Source of the DNA: Alphaproteobacteria bacterium
GTDB taxonomy: Bacteria > Pseudomonadota > Alphaproteobacteria > Micavibrionales > UBA2020
DNA: 59,556 nucleotides
Assembly: GCA_016124645.1 (NCBI GenBank)
Contig: WGNE01000031.1
Span: 1-59,556, forward strand
Reading direction: 5' to 3'
A program made the position numbers and the translations under genes. Positions 26,566-35,424 of this stretch are shown one piece after another. Numbering within the stretch: position 1 is the stretch's first letter; each line of letters begins with the position of its first letter. The notes under the pieces are model-generated. The model was not told the DNA's origin. It did no database searches and saw only the letters and a program-made list of their open reading frames with translations.

Positions 26566-28452
26566 ATGAAAAAGAACAACGCCGCCCCCGCTGACGATAG
26601 CGACAAAGAGGGCCGGAAACCCGCCAACGGCAACAGGAAGCTGAAAAAAGCGAAGAAGATGCGCGCCGCGAAAAAGCGCAGGCACCGCGACCCGCAGGAC
26701 GAAAAGCCCAAGGCGGGCGCGGCCAGGAACGGCTTCAACGCCGGCTTCGTGCGCGAGCCCAACAAGATCGTGGACGCGCGCACCGGCCGCACCGCGCTGA
26801 TCGACGCCATCCAGAAGGAGGATTTCGCGCGCATCGAAAAGCTGCTGAACGCGGGCGCGAACCCCAACAAGACGACCAAGGACGGCAAGAGCCCGCTGCA
26901 CCACGCGGTGAAGCTGGGCCTGACGGAAGTCGCCGACTGGCTGCTGGACGCGGGCGCGCAGATCAACCCGCGCGACAAGGAGCTGAAGACCCCGCTGTTC
27001 GACGCGCTGCAATCGCCCGAGCCCCTGAAGACGCTGGACTTCCTGCTCGAAGCGGGGCTCGACCCCGACATTCCCGACATGCGCGGGCGCATTCCCCTGC
27101 ACGACGCCTGCGAGAAGGTCAGCCTGCCGGTATTGCGCCGCCTGCTGGAAGTCACGGAAAACCCCGCGCGGCCCGACGGGCGCAACGTGCAGCCCCTGCA
27201 CCTCGTCTGCGAAAACGGCGGGGTGGATGCAGTGCAGCTCGTCCTGTTCGAGCGCATGAGCGTCTTCGCCTCCGACAACAACGGCGACAGCTGCCTGCAT
27301 ATCGCCGCCGCGCGGCCGGATACCGAGGTCGCCGAATACCTGCTGACGACGGAAGCGGCGATGCTCGTCAACTCGGTCAACCTGCTGGGGCGCACGCCCC
27401 TGCACCTCGCCGTGCTGAAAAAACACGAAAAGCTGGCCTGCGACATGATCGCGGCGGGCGGCAACGTCAACCAGCCCGACAACAAGGGCTTCACCCCGCT
27501 GCACGAAGCGGCGGAGGCGAACGACCTGCCCATGATGCGCGCGCTCATCCGCCACGGCGCCGACGTCGCCAAGTCGCAAAAATCGAACCAGACGACGCCG
27601 CTCATCCTCGCCATCCGCAACGCGGCGCAGGGCAAGGAGGACAGCGACGCCATCATCGGGTTGCTGCTCGACAACAACGCCGACGTCAATACCGCCGACA
27701 CCGACGGGCAGACGCCGCTGATGGCCGCCGCCGCCAAGGGCAACGATGCGCTGGTCGGCATGCTGCTGGCCGCGGGCGCGGACGCCACGGCGCGCGACCG
27801 GCTGGGCCGCAACGTGCTGCAGCATTGCGCGCAGGGCGTCAAGAAAGAGACGGTCGTCCAGATGATCGACGCCGGCGCGGACACGGAAAGCCGCGATACG
27901 TGGCAGCGCACCCCGCTGCTCTCCGCTGTCATGGCGAACCAGACGGAGCTGGTGAGCGCGCTCATCGAAAAGGGCGCGGACGTGAACGCGGGCGACAACG
28001 ACAACAACACCGCGCTCTACTACGCGCTGCAGCACCGCAAGCTCTCGCTCGTCGATCCGCTGCTCAAGGCCGGGGCGGACCCGAACATCGCGCACAAGTA
28101 CAGCGGCATGACGCTTTTGCACATCGCCTGCGACCAGGGGCTCGATCGCGAGGTGGGCAAGCTCATCGAGGCGAAGGCCGACCTGAAAGCCAAGGACAAG
28201 CAAGGCCGCACCCCGCTGCATGTCGCCGTGCTCAATACCTACGGGCAGGCCGGGATGGTCAAGAAACTGCTCGATGCCGGCGCCGACCCCGCGCTCGAGG
28301 ACAACAACGGCCACAGCGCCTACGACATGGCCTGCGGGCTCGACAAGACGCAGGCCGTCACCCTGCTCAAGCAGGCGCTGGCAAAGAAGGGCCGCCACAA
28401 CGTCAAGCCCAAGCCCTATAACCGCTGGAGCGGCGGCGGGGGCTGGTACTAG
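26566..28452 (+). CDS. long ankyrin-repeat protein, about 16 repeats
   Basis: This 628-residue protein has an N-terminal Lys/Arg-rich segment (~50 residues) reminiscent of a nucleic-acid-binding or nuclear-targeting stretch. About 16 regular ankyrin repeats follow up to residue ~610 (TGRTALIDAIQKEDFARI, KGFTPLHEAAEANDLPM, QGRTPLHVAVLNTYG). The end is aromatic and glycine-rich (RWSGGGGWY). GGGAGGA lies 5 bases before the ATG. Repeats keep the TPLH core and the N-G-A-D turn well, so they are younger or more constrained than those at 4-8 kb. The partner is unknown. Confidence 0.9.
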   Translation: MKKNNAAPADDSDKEGRKPANGNRKLKKAKKMRAAKKRRHRDPQDEKPKAGAARNGFNAGFVREPNKIVDARTGRTALIDAIQKEDFARIEKLLNAGANPNKTTKDGKSPLHHAVKLGLTEVADWLLDAGAQINPRDKELKTPLFDALQSPEPLKTLDFLLEAGLDPDIPDMRGRIPLHDACEKVSLPVLRRLLEVTENPARPDGRNVQPLHLVCENGGVDAVQLVLFERMSVFASDNNGDSCLHIAAARPDTEVAEYLLTTEAAMLVNSVNLLGRTPLHLAVLKKHEKLACDMIAAGGNVNQPDNKGFTPLHEAAEANDLPMMRALIRHGADVAKSQKSNQTTPLILAIRNAAQGKEDSDAIIGLLLDNNADVNTADTDGQTPLMAAAAKGNDALVGMLLAAGADATARDRLGRNVLQHCAQGVKKETVVQMIDAGADTESRDTWQRTPLLSAVMANQTELVSALIEKGADVNAGDNDNNTALYYALQHRKLSLVDPLLKAGADPNIAHKYSGMTLLHIACDQGLDREVGKLIEAKADLKAKDKQGRTPLHVAVLNTYGQAGMVKKLLDAGADPALEDNNGHSAYDMACGLDKTQAVTLLKQALAKKGRHNVKPKPYNRWSGGGGWY

Positions 28453-28520
28453 GCCTGACTTGACATAATAACTGAATCCCTTTATTATCGATGTTCCACC
28501 CACCCGGAACGCAGGATGTC

Positions 28521-29165
28521 ATGGGCAAGAAGCGCTTGTCATTTAAGGATAAATCCAGTCGGGACGACCCGGACACGGGCCGCCGTTCCGGCCGCGACCC
28601 GCGCCGCGACGCCCGCCTGAAAGCCGCCGCCGCCAAAGGCATGATCGCCGCGCGCAACCTGCTCTCGCAAAGAGAGGATTCGTTGCAGGATAAATTCAAC
28701 AAGGCCGTGCGGCAGGGCGACCTGAACACGATCGAGGAATGCCTGTTCGACGGGGCGGACGCCAAAAAACCCGATTCGCAGGGCAACACCCCCCTTCACG
28801 CCGCCGCCGAAAAGGGCGCCATCGTCACCATGCGGTTGTTTATGGCTGAAGAGGCCGATATCGACGCGCAGAACGCGAAGGGCGAAACCCCGCTGATGTG
28901 CGCCATCCGGGGACCCTTCGGCAATATCGAGGCGGTGAAGACGCTGCTGGACGCGGGCTGCGACATCACCTTGAAGAACAAGGACGGCAAGACCGCCCTG
29001 ACCCTCGCCAACGAAGACCCCAAAGCCTCGCGCGCCCTGCGCCACATGCTGCGCATGGCCCAGCTTTCCCACGCGCAGCGAAACCCGGTCGGCGTCAACG
29101 TCGAGACCGCGGGTGAAATCGCCGTGCGCAAGAAACCGCTGAGCATCCGTCCGCACAAGCCTTAA
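28521..29165 (+). CDS. short ankyrin-repeat protein with VRKKP-type C-terminus
   Basis: This 214-residue protein has a basic N-terminus (about 45 residues), then DKFNKAVRQGDLNTIEECL and three to four ankyrin repeats (QGNTPLHAAAEKGAIVTM, KGETPLMCAIRG, DGKTALTLANEDP). It ends in IAVRKKPLSIRPHKP, nearly the same as IEVRKPFTVRPRK near the end of the 2742-3668 protein. The ATG at 28521 has AGGATG just upstream and is preferred over 28491. A basic, Pro-containing C-terminus shared between distant paralogues may be a recognition tail. Confidence 0.83.
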   Translation: MGKKRLSFKDKSSRDDPDTGRRSGRDPRRDARLKAAAAKGMIAARNLLSQREDSLQDKFNKAVRQGDLNTIEECLFDGADAKKPDSQGNTPLHAAAEKGAIVTMRLFMAEEADIDAQNAKGETPLMCAIRGPFGNIEAVKTLLDAGCDITLKNKDGKTALTLANEDPKASRALRHMLRMAQLSHAQRNPVGVNVETAGEIAVRKKPLSIRPHKP

Positions 29166-29590
29166 GACCGCCCGCCCTTGCCCATTTTCACATAAGCGAC
29201 AATGCCGCGCCGCAACATGCCGCGAAGGGTTGACCTTTGCCCCGCCATATGTGAAAAATCAGGTGCTTTATAAGCTTTATATATGTATCCGACGCATCAA
29301 ACCGCCCCGCCGAAACGCCGGGCCGGATATTTGTTTTGCGGCGTCCTCGATGAAACGGGAGACAGTCAGAATTGCGTGATCAGCCCTTCAAGCTTGCCGG
29401 CATTTTCCCGCATCTTCGCGCAGCGCGTGCGAAGCGATTTTCCTCCCCCGAAAAACAGACAGCCGCAAACCTGACGCCCGAAGCCGCGCAATGCATCGGG
29501 CAAGTCGCGATCGGCGCGCTCGACTTCCTCTTTTCCGCCCCGCCCGAAAACGCGGCGGCGCCCATTCACCCCGACCCGCAGGATTGACCC
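29166..29590 (+). other. 425-base gap before the largest ankyrin gene
   Basis: No well-supported gene is present. A 71-codon frame at 29372-29587 begins with TTG and lacks a ribosome site. An AT-rich patch at 29265-29290 (TATAAG, TATATATG) could hold the promoter of the next gene. Confidence 0.3.
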
Positions 29591-32107
29591 ATGCTCTCGC
29601 CCAAGTTCAACAACCACACCCCCAAACGCCCCGGCTCGGGCGTCAACTCGCCGCTGGACGCGGAAGGCCGCACCGCGCTGCACCTCGCCGTCGCCAAGAA
29701 CGACTATAACGAGGCGATGAAGCTGATCCGCGTCGGCGCGCACCCCGACCAGCCGGACAAAAACGGGCAAGGGCCCGTCTTCCACGCCATCGCCAACGGC
29801 AGCATCGAGATGGTGACGCTGCTCACCGAGCGCGGCGCGAAGCTGAACCTGCGCGACGACAGGCGCCGCAGCCCGCTGGAATGGGCGATCGAACAAAAAT
29901 GCGACGTGCCCTTCATCGCCAAGCTGGAGGAACTGGGCGCGGACCTGAAGGACGTGGCGCCGCGCACGAAGCGCAACGCCATGCACGCGGCGGCGGAAAA
30001 GGACCGCCCCGACGTCATCGCCTGGCTGTCCGCCCGCCGCGGCCTGTCGCTGAACGAACCGGACGAGAGCGGCAACACGCCGATCATCATCGCCGCGCAG
30101 GCCAAAAGCCTTGCCGCGCTGAAAACCCTGATGGACCTGCACGCGGACCCCACGCTGCGCAACGAGAACATCGAAAGCGCGCTGCACGTCGCCGCGCGCG
30201 AGGGCGACGCCGCCGTCATCGACCAGCTGCTGACCAGCGAGGACGTGCGCCGCCACATCAACGACCACCGCACCTATCGCGAGGGCTTCAGCCCGCTGAT
30301 GGTCGCGGCGGACAACAACCAGGCGGAAGTCGTGAAAAAGCTCGTCGCCGTCGGCGCGGACGTCAATCAGCTCGACAACCGCAAGCGCAACAGCCTGTTC
30401 ATCGCTGCCGACCGCGGCCATGTCGAAACCGCGCGCGCCCTTCTGGAGCTGGGCGCGGACGCGGCCAAGCTGCCGCGCGGGCGCAACAACAACGCGCCGC
30501 TGGTTCATGAAATCGGCAATCCCAACTACGCCGAAATGCTGGTGCTGCTCTATCAGGCGGGCATCGATTTGAACGCCGTGGACGCCTCGGGCCAGACCGC
30601 GCTGAACAAGGCCTGCGACGACACCAGCCTCGACAAGGTCCGCGCGCTGCTCGCCCTGGGCGCGGATCCCAACATTCCCAACAACATGGGCCGCCGCCCG
30701 CTGGACACGGTCATGGACCATTACAGCTACGGCTACGGCAATTTCGGCGCCCACGACCACAACGACATCATCGCCGAGCTTTTGAAGCGCGGCGCAAGCC
30801 CGCAGATGTCGCCCACGCCGGAAATGACCCGCGCGCCCCTGCACCTGGCGGCGGAGAACGGCAACGTGAAATCGCTCGAGCTGCTGCTCGCCCACGGCGC
30901 GAAGATCGACGAGACCGACCGCGGCGAGGCCGCCGAAACCCCGCTGATGGCCGCGGCCGAGCGCGGGCAGACCCGCGCGGCGCAGTTCCTCGCCTCCAAG
31001 GGCGCGAAGCTCGACGCCACCGACGCGAACGGCCGCACCGTGCTGCATTACGTGGCCGCCGGCGGCGCGAAGGAACTGGCGGAGATTTTGCTGCAAAAAG
31101 GCGCGGACATCGAGGTCACGGACAAGCGGGGCCGCACCCCGCTGCACGCCGCCGCCAGCGGCGACAAGCGGCAGACCATGGAATTCCTGCTCCAGAAGGG
31201 CGCGGACCCGCTGGCCTTCGACAACGACGGGCTGACCCCCATGCACCTCGCCATGGTCGATAGCTACAACAACGACGTCTTCGACGTCTATGTCGCCGTG
31301 CTGGGCGACAAGGCGCCGCTCGACGCGCCGACCCGCGGCACGGGGGAGACCCCGCTGCATTTCGCGGCGAAGAACGGGCGGCAATGGTCGGTCGATAAGC
31401 TGCTGGTCGCGGGCGCGGACCCGCTCATCGCGGCCAAGGACGGCCGCCTTGCGATCGAGGACGCCGTGCAGAACGGCAACGCCGCGCTCGTCAACAGCCT
31501 CGTCAGGGCGATGCAGGCGAAGGGCTTCGATTTCGAAAACCACCGCGACGCGCAGGGCGACAGCCTGCTGCACCGCGCCGTCACCAGCTATGACGACACG
31601 CCGGTCATGTACCTGCTCGGCGCGGGCGTGCCCGTCGATGCGCGCAACGCGGCGGGCGAAACCCCGCTGATGATCGCGATCAAGAACGGCATGATGTCCA
31701 ACGTCTCCCTGCTCTTGCAGCGCGGCGCGGACGTGATGGCGACCTCGACCTCCGGCGAAAGCGTCTTCGAGCTGGCCATGCAGAGCGAGCGCAAGGACAT
31801 CATCCAGAACGTCATCATGGCCGTGCAGCAACGCCAGATGATGGAAGCGCAGCAGCGCGCGATGGAAGAGGCCGCGAAAGCGGAAGCCGAAGCCGAAAAA
31901 GCGGCGAAAGACGAACCGAAAGGCAAGGCCCCGGCGAAGCCCGCGAAAGACGCGGATGCGCAGCCCTCGGGAAAAGGGAAGGCGAAGGACGGCCCGGAAA
32001 CCGAAAAACAGGAAACCGAAAAGCCGAAAGCTTCCAAACCCGCGCCGCCGCCCATGAACAAGCCCCCGCGCAACATTCCGCGCCTGCCGCCCGGCGGCCC
32101 GCGCTAA
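29591..32107 (+). CDS. largest ankyrin-repeat protein, about 20 repeats
   Basis: This 838-residue protein has nearly continuous ankyrin repeats from residue ~20 to ~735 (EGRTALHLAVAKNDYNEA, SGQTALNKACDDTSLDKV, NGRTVLHYVAAGGAKELA, AGETPLMIAIKNG). A Gln/Met/Glu/Ala-rich coiled coil (~735-770) follows, then a long Lys/Pro/Ala-rich tail ending in PRNIPRLPPGGPR. The ATG at 29591 has AGGAT upstream. It is the last of the six co-directional ankyrin genes, with a secreted protein gene 8 bases after its stop. The coiled coil could allow self-association. No signal peptide is seen. Confidence 0.9.
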   Translation: MLSPKFNNHTPKRPGSGVNSPLDAEGRTALHLAVAKNDYNEAMKLIRVGAHPDQPDKNGQGPVFHAIANGSIEMVTLLTERGAKLNLRDDRRRSPLEWAIEQKCDVPFIAKLEELGADLKDVAPRTKRNAMHAAAEKDRPDVIAWLSARRGLSLNEPDESGNTPIIIAAQAKSLAALKTLMDLHADPTLRNENIESALHVAAREGDAAVIDQLLTSEDVRRHINDHRTYREGFSPLMVAADNNQAEVVKKLVAVGADVNQLDNRKRNSLFIAADRGHVETARALLELGADAAKLPRGRNNNAPLVHEIGNPNYAEMLVLLYQAGIDLNAVDASGQTALNKACDDTSLDKVRALLALGADPNIPNNMGRRPLDTVMDHYSYGYGNFGAHDHNDIIAELLKRGASPQMSPTPEMTRAPLHLAAENGNVKSLELLLAHGAKIDETDRGEAAETPLMAAAERGQTRAAQFLASKGAKLDATDANGRTVLHYVAAGGAKELAEILLQKGADIEVTDKRGRTPLHAAASGDKRQTMEFLLQKGADPLAFDNDGLTPMHLAMVDSYNNDVFDVYVAVLGDKAPLDAPTRGTGETPLHFAAKNGRQWSVDKLLVAGADPLIAAKDGRLAIEDAVQNGNAALVNSLVRAMQAKGFDFENHRDAQGDSLLHRAVTSYDDTPVMYLLGAGVPVDARNAAGETPLMIAIKNGMMSNVSLLLQRGADVMATSTSGESVFELAMQSERKDIIQNVIMAVQQRQMMEAQQRAMEEAAKAEAEAEKAAKDEPKGKAPAKPAKDADAQPSGKGKAKDGPETEKQETEKPKASKPAPPPMNKPPRNIPRLPPGGPR

Positions 32108-32114
32108 GGCAGGG

Positions 32115-32876
32115 ATGATTTTCGTGACGGGTTTTTCCCTCTTCGCGCTGCGAAAACTTGTCCCGGCGTTTGCCGCCGCGGGAATAGCGTTTTGTGCGTT
32201 CTGTGCGGCCGTTACGCCCGCCGCCGCGCAAAGCCTCGTCGCCGCGCCGCCCGATCCCGCCGCCGGTTCCACGCCGCTCACCGCACCGCCGCCGGCGCCC
32301 CTTCGCGCCGCGCCTGAAGCCGAAACAAAACAGGGCGTGCCGCCCGAAACAAAACGGGACGTGCCGCCCGGGACGATGCATGGGGCAATGCCCGAAGACG
32401 CCATCGCCAAGGCCTTGACCGACATGACGGGGGATGACGACGCCGCGCCCGCGCCTGCGCCTGCCGCGACCGGCTATTTCAACGCCGCGCCGAAGGCCGA
32501 TATCGACGTGGCGGCGAAAGAGCTGGCCGAACAGCAGCGCGCACGGCAAACGCCCGCCGCGACGAAATTCATGCCCCAGACCAGCCTTGTCGTGACGTCG
32601 GTCGAAAGCTGCCTTGCCAAGCTGCCGCCGGAAGAGGCCGGGGAAATCCGGCTTCATTCCCGCCAGCCCTATACCGATTGCCGCCGCCTGCTCAACGCCC
32701 ATGCCCACGCCCGCCACCATTACGCGGCCGTGCAGCAGGCCGATGCGCTGACCCCCGTCACGCCGCGCAACTTCATCCGCGTGGTGACGCCGGTTTCTTC
32801 CGCGACGGAGGATGCAGGGCCGGGAACGGCGGACCTCCCCTTTAACGGCGGCGAGTGGCACGCAACAAAGAAATGA
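32115..32876 (+). CDS. secreted Ala/Pro-rich hypothetical protein with Cys pair
   Basis: This 253-residue protein has a Sec-type signal peptide (hydrophobic core ~17-35, cleavage near PAAAQ). A low-complexity Ala/Pro region and a compact C-terminal part follow. That part holds two cysteines 23 residues apart (SVESCLAKLPPEEAGEI, then YTDCRRLLNAHAHARHHY). AAGG lies just ahead of the ATG and the gene starts 8 bases after the ankyrin gene, suggesting co-transcription. The Cys pair may form a periplasmic disulphide. No family is recognised. The next gene encodes a protein of similar design. Confidence 0.65.
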   Translation: MIFVTGFSLFALRKLVPAFAAAGIAFCAFCAAVTPAAAQSLVAAPPDPAAGSTPLTAPPPAPLRAAPEAETKQGVPPETKRDVPPGTMHGAMPEDAIAKALTDMTGDDDAAPAPAPAATGYFNAAPKADIDVAAKELAEQQRARQTPAATKFMPQTSLVVTSVESCLAKLPPEEAGEIRLHSRQPYTDCRRLLNAHAHARHHYAAVQQADALTPVTPRNFIRVVTPVSSATEDAGPGTADLPFNGGEWHATKK

Positions 32877-32918
32877 CGGGCCGGGACGCTTTTAACCCCC
32901 TGTAAACATTCGTGAAAA

Positions 32919-32951
32919 ATAACCCGCTGCGCTTGCCGCACGGCGGGTTAT
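32919..32951. terminator. stem-loop after secreted-protein gene
   Basis: A 9-bp stem ATAACCCGC / GCGGGTTAT has a 15-base loop. A T-tract exists only in the leftward reading. It is probably a transcription boundary between the two secreted-protein genes. Confidence 0.4.
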
Positions 32952-33048
32952 CAATCGCTTATCTTTTCGTGTTAAAATATTAACAGGAGAGTGGCGCCTT
33001 GGCTGTGCCGCCTTTTCCCGCCCGCCGCGTCCTTCAATGAGGTTCCTC

Positions 33049-33795
33049 ATGCCCGCCCCGCTTTTCACATTCGTCTCCTTCAAGCCTGCCGCCCTGCGCG
33101 GTCCGCTGGCCGCGCTCGCGCTCGCCGCCGCATTCGCCTTGTCCGCGCCCGGCGCAGCGCAGGCCTTCAGCGGCTCTTCGGGCAATACGACGGGCGGCGC
33201 GGCGACGACAATGCCCGCGCCGACGCAACAAAACACGGGCGGTTTCCACGGCAACAGCGGCGACACGCCGCAAACCCCCGCGACACCCATGGCCGATGAT
33301 CCTTCCGCACTGCCCCCGCCCGCACCTGCGGATGCCGCGGCTCTCGGCGCGGACGACAAGGCTAAGAGCGCGGCAGGCAATAAAGCGGGCGATACGGCGG
33401 GCGCGCAGCCCGGCGATGCCGCCGCCGCGCCGCCCGTGCCGCCCGACCCCTGCGCGGCTTTCATGGGCTCCTATAACGATTACGTGATGTGCCAGGACCG
33501 CTTCCAGAAGATCGAGCGGATGCGCAACGCCCAGAAACAGCGCGATCAGGCCTACAAGCCCGCGCCGCCGCCCGCAACGCCGGTCACGCCCGCGCCCGCC
33601 GCGCAGCAACAAAACCCCGCCCCTGTCGGCAAATACGCCAAGGCCTACCAGCAAGAGCAGGAGAAAAAAGTCGCCGAGGCTGAAGCCAAGGCCAAGGCCG
33701 AGGAACCGGACAATAATGACACCGGCGCGAGCCCGGACGGCTCTGCCGGCGATGCCTCCGGCTCCGCCGCGCCGGGCGCGAAGTCCGGTTATTAA
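33049..33795 (+). CDS. secreted Ala/Pro/Gln-rich hypothetical protein with Cys pair
   Basis: This 248-residue protein has a signal peptide (cleavage near AQA-FSG). A long Ala/Pro/Asp low-complexity region follows, then a short helical block with two cysteines 16 residues apart (PDPCAAFMGSYNDYVMCQDR). A charged coiled coil (QEQEKKVAEAEAKAKAEE) and an acidic tail end the protein. The ATG at 33049 with GAGG upstream is preferred over 33037. Its stop overlaps the stop of the opposing ankyrin gene in the sequence TTATTAA. It may be periplasmic or surface-associated. No family is recognised. Confidence 0.65.
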   Translation: MPAPLFTFVSFKPAALRGPLAALALAAAFALSAPGAAQAFSGSSGNTTGGAATTMPAPTQQNTGGFHGNSGDTPQTPATPMADDPSALPPPAPADAAALGADDKAKSAAGNKAGDTAGAQPGDAAAAPPVPPDPCAAFMGSYNDYVMCQDRFQKIERMRNAQKQRDQAYKPAPPPATPVTPAPAAQQQNPAPVGKYAKAYQQEQEKKVAEAEAKAKAEEPDNNDTGASPDGSAGDASGSAAPGAKSGY

Positions 33796-34580
33796 GGTTT
33801 GTGTTTCTTCAGGCGGATTTTGTCCATGAGCTTCACCTCGCGGCTTGAACCGCGGGAGAGGCGATCGACCGCGTAATCGGTCACGGACCGGCGGATGCTC
33901 TTCGCCGTCTCTGCCGCGCTATGAATATGCGCCAGCGTTTTCGCATCCAGCGCGCGGTCGTTCGACAGGCTGGCATCCGCCCCCGTCATGACGAGGATCG
34001 TGCCCATCTCCGCATGATTGCACGCGGCGGCGTTCATCAGGGCGGTCTGGCCTTTCTTGTTCTGCGCGTCCTTTTGCACGCCCGCCGCCAGCAGCGCCCG
34101 CGCGGCCTTGCGCGCATCCTCGGCGGCGGCGATCATCAGCGGGGTATCGCCGTTCACGTCGCCCGCATCCATGATTTCCGCCCCGCCCGGCAGGCGGCGC
34201 AGGCTTTCGAGGAAAAGCGCCATATCGGCCTTTGCCGCGTAATGGGCGACGGTGCGTTCCTTTTCGTCGCGCGCGGCGATGTTGAAATCCATCGCCAGCA
34301 TGCTGCGGGCCAGTGTCTCGTTTCCTTTTTCCAGCGCGATCATCAGCGGGGTCTTGCCCGCATCGTCGCAGCAGATCGTTTCCGCGTTTTGCGAGAAAAG
34401 GAACAGGACCATCTGCGCATCCTCGCGCCGCGCCGCCCAGATGAGCGCGGTATCGCCATGACGGTCGAGCCCGTTCACCTTCGCGCCTTCCGCCAGCAAC
34501 GCCCGCATCTCCTCAAGCCGCCCTTCCTCGGCGGCCTTGACGAACTGGCGGTTCAGCGATCTTTGTTCCTGCAGGTCCAT
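33792..34580 (-). CDS. ankyrin-repeat protein, about six repeats
   Basis: This 262-residue protein is mostly ankyrin repeats (residues ~8-220), for example HGDTALIWAARREDAQM, AGKTPLMIALEKGNE and KGQTALMNAAACNHAEM. The C-terminal helix ends in a basic KIRLKKHKP, again a Lys/Pro terminus. It is the only leftward gene of this array and converges on the secreted-protein gene with overlapping stop codons and no terminator between them. The ATG at 34580 has only a weak ribosome site. Confidence 0.85.
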   Translation of the reverse strand: MDLQEQRSLNRQFVKAAEEGRLEEMRALLAEGAKVNGLDRHGDTALIWAARREDAQMVLFLFSQNAETICCDDAGKTPLMIALEKGNETLARSMLAMDFNIAARDEKERTVAHYAAKADMALFLESLRRLPGGAEIMDAGDVNGDTPLMIAAAEDARKAARALLAAGVQKDAQNKKGQTALMNAAACNHAEMGTILVMTGADASLSNDRALDAKTLAHIHSAAETAKSIRRSVTDYAVDRLSRGSSREVKLMDKIRLKKHKP

Positions 34581-35116
34581 GAATTAAAATTTCGTCTTCT
34601 CTTGTCGTCTTTTACGGTCGGGTGGCCAAGGCCCGCTTGCCCCGCCCGTGCGTTCAAGCCGCGGACGAACAACCGCCGCCCCGGCCGAAAACCCGGTCTT
34701 TGGCGCGTCGCCGCCGGCTTTCACGTCCCGCAGGCGACCGTCCGGCGCCTTGCGCCAAGGTGATTCGCCCGCAAGGACGGTGATCGTGTAAATCAGCGCT
34801 TTATCTTAGTCTTGCCTTATGTAAATGTCAAAGTTTTCGTTTATTGCGCGCAAGGGATTGTTTTAAGAGTATTTATTTCAATACCCTCGTCCCTGAAACG
34901 CCCCGGAACAAAAACCAACCCGCTGAAACACCCCCCTTCCAAAATCCGCCGCGCTCGAAAAAAATTCACCTCCAACCCCCTGAAATCCCGCCCCATTCCT
35001 CCCCGCCCCGCCCCCACCCCCAAAAAAACCATTTCCCCCCGGAAACAGTTTTGGCAGGGTGGAGGGGTGATGGGGAGTGCGGCTGACGCGAAAAAGCGGC
35101 GGCGGAAAAACGGGAC
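34581..35116. other. gap at left edge of virion cluster, with C-rich tract
   Basis: No gene is supported. The plus strand is strikingly pyrimidine-rich at ~34,920-35,040. At 35001-35021 four C-runs of 4-5 are separated by single bases, so the minus strand has the canonical form of a very stable G-quadruplex. No integrase, repressor or att-like repeat is recognised. Confidence 0.5.
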
Positions 35117-35147
35117 GGCGCGGTTTGACACCGCGCCTTTTTATTTT
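35117..35147 (+). terminator. intrinsic terminator directly before the first phage gene
   Basis: A perfect 8-bp stem GGCGCGGT / ACCGCGCC (35117-35124 with 35130-35137) has loop TTGAC and is followed by TTTTTATTTT. It ends one base before the ATG of the putative small terminase gene. It therefore insulates, or conditionally controls, the cluster. Confidence 0.75.
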
Positions 35148-35148
35148 C

Positions 35149-35409
35149 ATGACCGAGAAGAAAAAGAAGCCCGCCGGAAAACCTGTACGGCGCCGGAAGA
35201 AGACGGATTTGCGCGAGACCATCAACGTGCTCGCGATCATCGAGGCGCTGGAACAGCATGTGCTGGGCGAAAAGGAGATGTCCTCGACGCAGGTGAGCGC
35301 CGCCCTCGCGCTTTTGAAGAAAACCCTGCCGGATATCGCCGAGCCCAAACGCGGCAACGCGGCCGAGCCCGCGACAGCGCACGAAGACGCCTTGAGCGGC
35401 CTTGAATAA
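35149..35409 (+). CDS. putative terminase small subunit / DNA-packaging adaptor
   Basis: This 86-residue basic protein has a Lys-rich N-terminus (TEKKKKPAGKPVRRRKK). A helical core follows (INVLAIIEALEQHVLGEKEM, then SSTQVSAALALLKKTLPDI), which resembles short alphaproteobacterial prophage proteins located just before TerL. The role is inferred from size, charge and position; no TerS motif is diagnostic. The ATG at 35149 lies against the T-tract of a terminator and has no Shine-Dalgarno sequence, so an upstream start at 35077 or leaderless-type initiation is possible. It is followed 15 bases later by terL. Confidence 0.55.
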   Translation: MTEKKKKPAGKPVRRRKKTDLRETINVLAIIEALEQHVLGEKEMSSTQVSAALALLKKTLPDIAEPKRGNAAEPATAHEDALSGLE

Positions 35410-35424
35410 ACAAGACAAGAAGAG

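Noticed and set aside
26512..28503. 663-codon open frame on the minus strand
   Set aside because: Antisense shadow of the 16-repeat ankyrin gene. The similar long frames at 22524-23993, 23807-25468 and 4079-6127 were rejected for the same reason.
29372..29587. 71-codon frame just before the largest ankyrin gene
   Set aside because: TTG start without a Shine-Dalgarno sequence and no recognisable features. It could be real, but support is too thin.
29366..32425. 1019-codon open frame on the minus strand
   Set aside because: It is antisense to the large ankyrin gene. Its composition mirrors the GC-rich third positions of the plus-strand gene, and it has no recognisable domain.
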